A DNA stretch of 58,604 nt. Origin: Bacteroidales bacterium. GTDB taxonomy: Bacteria > Bacteroidota > Bacteroidia > Bacteroidales > UBA932. The translations under genes were made by a program, and so were the position numbers. Shown here piece after piece: positions 56,848 through 58,604 of this stretch. The notes beneath the pieces were generated by a model. It saw nothing but the letters and a program-made list of their open reading frames with translations, made no database searches and was not told the DNA's origin. Location of the stretch: assembly GCA_016281315.1 (NCBI GenBank), contig JAEEIJ010000017.1, forward strand, positions 1 through 58,604, given 5' to 3'. The stretch's first letter is position 1. The number at the start of each line of letters is the position of its first letter.

Positions 56848-57895
56848 CCGGGACGGAACCCTGCTCCGCGAGCCGGCGGACGAGCAGATCGATTCGCTCG
56901 AAAAAATGGCGTTCGTGCCGGGCGCCATCAGTGGAATGACGCGCCTCGCGGGCCTGGGCTTCGACCTGGTTCTCGCGACCAACCAGGACGGCCTGGGGAC
57001 CCCCGCCTTCCCGGAAGCGGACTTCCTCCCGCCGCAGCAGAAGCTGCTCGAAACCCTGGCGGGCGAAGGCGTCGTCTTCGACGACATCCTGATCGACACC
57101 CATTTCCCGGAGGACGGCGCCCCGACCCGCAAGCCCGGGACCGGCCTGTTCGGCAAGTACCTGGACGGAAGCTACGACCTCGCGGCGAGCTTCGTCATCG
57201 GGGACCGCGACTCCGACCGGCAGCTGGCGGAGAACCTCGGCTGCCGCTTCCTCCCGATCGACCCGGCGCACGAACGCGAGAGCTGGGCCGCGGCGGCGGA
57301 GGCCGTGCGGCGCAGCGAGCGGCGGGCGGAGATCCGCCGCCGCACCGGCGAGACCGACATCGACCTCGTCCTCGACCTCGACGGCGCCGGCCCCTCGGAA
57401 ATCCGCACCGGCCTGCGCTTCCTCGACCACATGCTCGACCAGCTGGTCCACCACGGCAAAATCTCCCTCCAGCTGCACTGCAAGGGCGATCTGGACGTGG
57501 ACGAGCACCACACGGTCGAAGACATCGGCATCGCCCTCGGCGCAGCGCTGAAGGCGGCGCTGGGCGACAAGCGCGGCATCGGCCGCTACGGCTTCGCCCT
57601 CCCGATGGACGAGAGCCGCGCACTGGTCCTGCTCGATTTCGGCGGCCGGAGCGAGCTCGTCTGGGACGTCCCCTTCACCCGGGAGTACGTCGGCGACGTG
57701 CCGACCGAACTCTTCCGGCACTTCTTCAAGTCCCTCAGCGACGCCGCCGCCTGCAACCTCTGCATCCGGGCGCGCGGGGAAAACAACCACCACCTCATCG
57801 AGGGGGTGTTCAAGGCTTTCGCGCGGACCCTGCGCCAGGCCGTGGAAAGAAACGTATTCGACGGCGCGCTGCCGTCCAGCAAAGGAATCCTATGA
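56825..57895 (+). CDS. hisB: Bifunctional histidinol-phosphatase / imidazoleglycerol-phosphate dehydratase
   Basis: 356 aa. N-terminal HAD phosphatase (about 1-165): IFVDRDGTLLREPAD, LVLATNQDGLG, RKPGTGLFGKYL and IGDRDSDRQLAENLG. C-terminal dehydratase (about 170-356): RFLDHMLDQLVHHG, DEHHTVEDIGIALG and GENNHHLIEGVFKAF with the Mn-binding His/Glu. The fused form is the one known from gamma-proteobacteria and Bacteroidota. The Zn-binding Cys loop of the E. coli phosphatase is replaced here by DTHFPEDGAPTRKP without Cys. It overlaps hisC by 23 nt and hisH by 4 nt. Confidence 0.97.
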   Translation: MKKAIFVDRDGTLLREPADEQIDSLEKMAFVPGAISGMTRLAGLGFDLVLATNQDGLGTPAFPEADFLPPQQKLLETLAGEGVVFDDILIDTHFPEDGAPTRKPGTGLFGKYLDGSYDLAASFVIGDRDSDRQLAENLGCRFLPIDPAHERESWAAAAEAVRRSERRAEIRRRTGETDIDLVLDLDGAGPSEIRTGLRFLDHMLDQLVHHGKISLQLHCKGDLDVDEHHTVEDIGIALGAALKAALGDKRGIGRYGFALPMDESRALVLLDFGGRSELVWDVPFTREYVGDVPTELFRHFFKSLSDAAACNLCIRARGENNHHLIEGVFKAFARTLRQAVERNVFDGALPSSKGIL

Positions 57896-58479
57896 CCGCG
57901 ATCATCGACTATGACGCCGGAAACATCCGCTCCGTCGCCAACGCCCTCGCGCGCCTCGGCGAGGCCTACGTGCTGACCGCCGACCCGGCACAGATCGCCG
58001 CGGCCGACCGGGTCATCCTTCCGGGCGTCGGGAATGCCGCCGTGGCCGTCGAAAAGCTGCGCGAACGCGGCCTGGAGCCCGTCGTCCGGCGGCTCCGCCG
58101 GCCCGTGCTCGGCATCTGCGTCGGGATGCAGATCCTCTGCCGGGACTCCGAGGAGGGCGCCGCGCGCGGCCTGGGCATCTTCGACGCCCACGTCCGCCGC
58201 TTCCCCGACGACCCGGACGCGAAGGTCCCGCACATGGGATGGAACCGGCTGGAGCACTGCGAGTCAAAGCTCCTGCAGGGCCTCCCGCAGGGCTCTTGGG
58301 CCTATTTCGTCCATTCCTACTACGCGTCGGCCTGCCCGGATACCGTCGCGACCTGCGCCCACGGCGGCATCCGCTTCAGCGCCGCCCTGCACTACGAAAA
58401 CTTCTACGGCACCCAGTTCCACCCCGAGAAAAGCGGGGACACCGGGGAACAGATCCTGAAAAATTTCCTTAAACTATAA
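57892..58479 (+). CDS. hisH: Imidazole glycerol phosphate synthase, glutaminase subunit
   Basis: 195 aa, a class I glutamine amidotransferase. IIDYDAGNIRSV at the N-terminus, LGICVGMQILC with the nucleophile Cys, and FYGTQFHPEKSGDTG with catalytic His/Glu. It supplies ammonia to HisF. ATG overlaps the hisB stop (ATGA). Confidence 0.97.
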   Translation: MTAIIDYDAGNIRSVANALARLGEAYVLTADPAQIAAADRVILPGVGNAAVAVEKLRERGLEPVVRRLRRPVLGICVGMQILCRDSEEGAARGLGIFDAHVRRFPDDPDAKVPHMGWNRLEHCESKLLQGLPQGSWAYFVHSYYASACPDTVATCAHGGIRFSAALHYENFYGTQFHPEKSGDTGEQILKNFLKL

Positions 58480-58482
58480 CCC

Positions 58483-58604
58483 ATGATTGAACTGATTCCT
58501 GCCATCGACCTCATCGGAGGAAAATGCGTCCGCCTTTCCAAAGGCGACTTCGAGAGCAAAAAGGAGTATGACGAAGACCCGGCGGAGGTCGCCGCGCGCT
58601 TCGC
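58483..58604 (+). CDS. hisA: HisA isomerase, N-terminal part only
   Basis: 40 codons to the right edge: [21 protein letters not shown], then [19 protein letters not shown]. This is the first strand of the HisA barrel, with catalytic Asp in PAIDL. Starts 3 nt after hisH; hisF is expected beyond the window. Confidence 0.95.
   Translation, partial: MIELIPAIDLIGGKCVRLSKGDFESKKEYDEDPAEVAARF

Overview
The window reads as chromosomal DNA from a moderately GC-rich member of the Bacteroidales (Bacteroidota). The signs are a SusC/SusD pair with a hybrid two-component regulator, many lipoproteins with short lipoboxes, Bacteroidota-type promoters (TAnnTTTG, in several cases with a TTTG-like box 18-20 bp upstream), almost no Shine-Dalgarno sequences except in front of rpsU, and secreted enzymes with PKD, PQQ-propeller, LamG and fimbrillin-like modules. 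No tRNA, rRNA, CRISPR array or transposase was seen.

Layout. (1) 1-20.3 kb, minus strand: a polysaccharide utilisation locus. A secreted fusion of an endonuclease/exonuclease/phosphatase (EEP) domain with a GH27 alpha-galactosidase is followed 5 nt later by a hybrid two-component sensor/regulator. A second promoter then starts susC - susD - EEP/PKD/propeller lipoprotein - 44-aa peptide - second EEP lipoprotein - propeller lipoprotein - GH39-like glycosidase - GH2 glycosidase (cut by the window edge). (2) 20.4-28.7 kb: a beta-helix surface lipoprotein preceded by two more small peptides, a GH63/MGH1-like glycosidase, a phosphodiesterase-LamG lipoprotein, a Tat-type Gfo/Idh/MocA oxidoreductase and a PPC-domain protein. 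Three EEP proteins and one phosphodiesterase among glycosidases suggest a phosphodiester-containing glycan as substrate (inference). (3) 28.7-33.2 kb: HD hydrolase, M15-like peptidase, short-chain dehydrogenase, an outer-membrane protein, a palindrome-rich intergenic region and a DUF4160/DUF2442-HTH toxin-antitoxin-like pair flanked by an exact 27-bp repeat of the dsbD 3' end. (4) 33.2-44.4 kb, housekeeping: dsbD, lnt, PASTA protein, rluD-type synthase, a large outer-membrane protein, ruvC, serS, rpmA, rplU, rpsU. (5) 44.5-52.4 kb: ATPase, sugar nucleotidyltransferase, galactokinase-like kinase, a small lipoprotein, and a capsule export set (PHP phosphatase, Wzc-like tyrosine kinase with a (Tyr-Gly)15 tail, Wza-like lipoprotein). 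(6) 52.4-58.6 kb: a putative Mn transporter and the his operon (leader peptide and attenuator, then hisG-D-C-B-H-A, with hisA cut by the edge).

Two general patterns stand out. Many promoters lie only 4-8 nt from the start codon, implying very short or absent 5' leaders. The tetranucleotide CATG is strongly depleted from position 1 to about 42.5 kb but not after that, so the window may join two differently evolved (or wrongly assembled) segments near serS.
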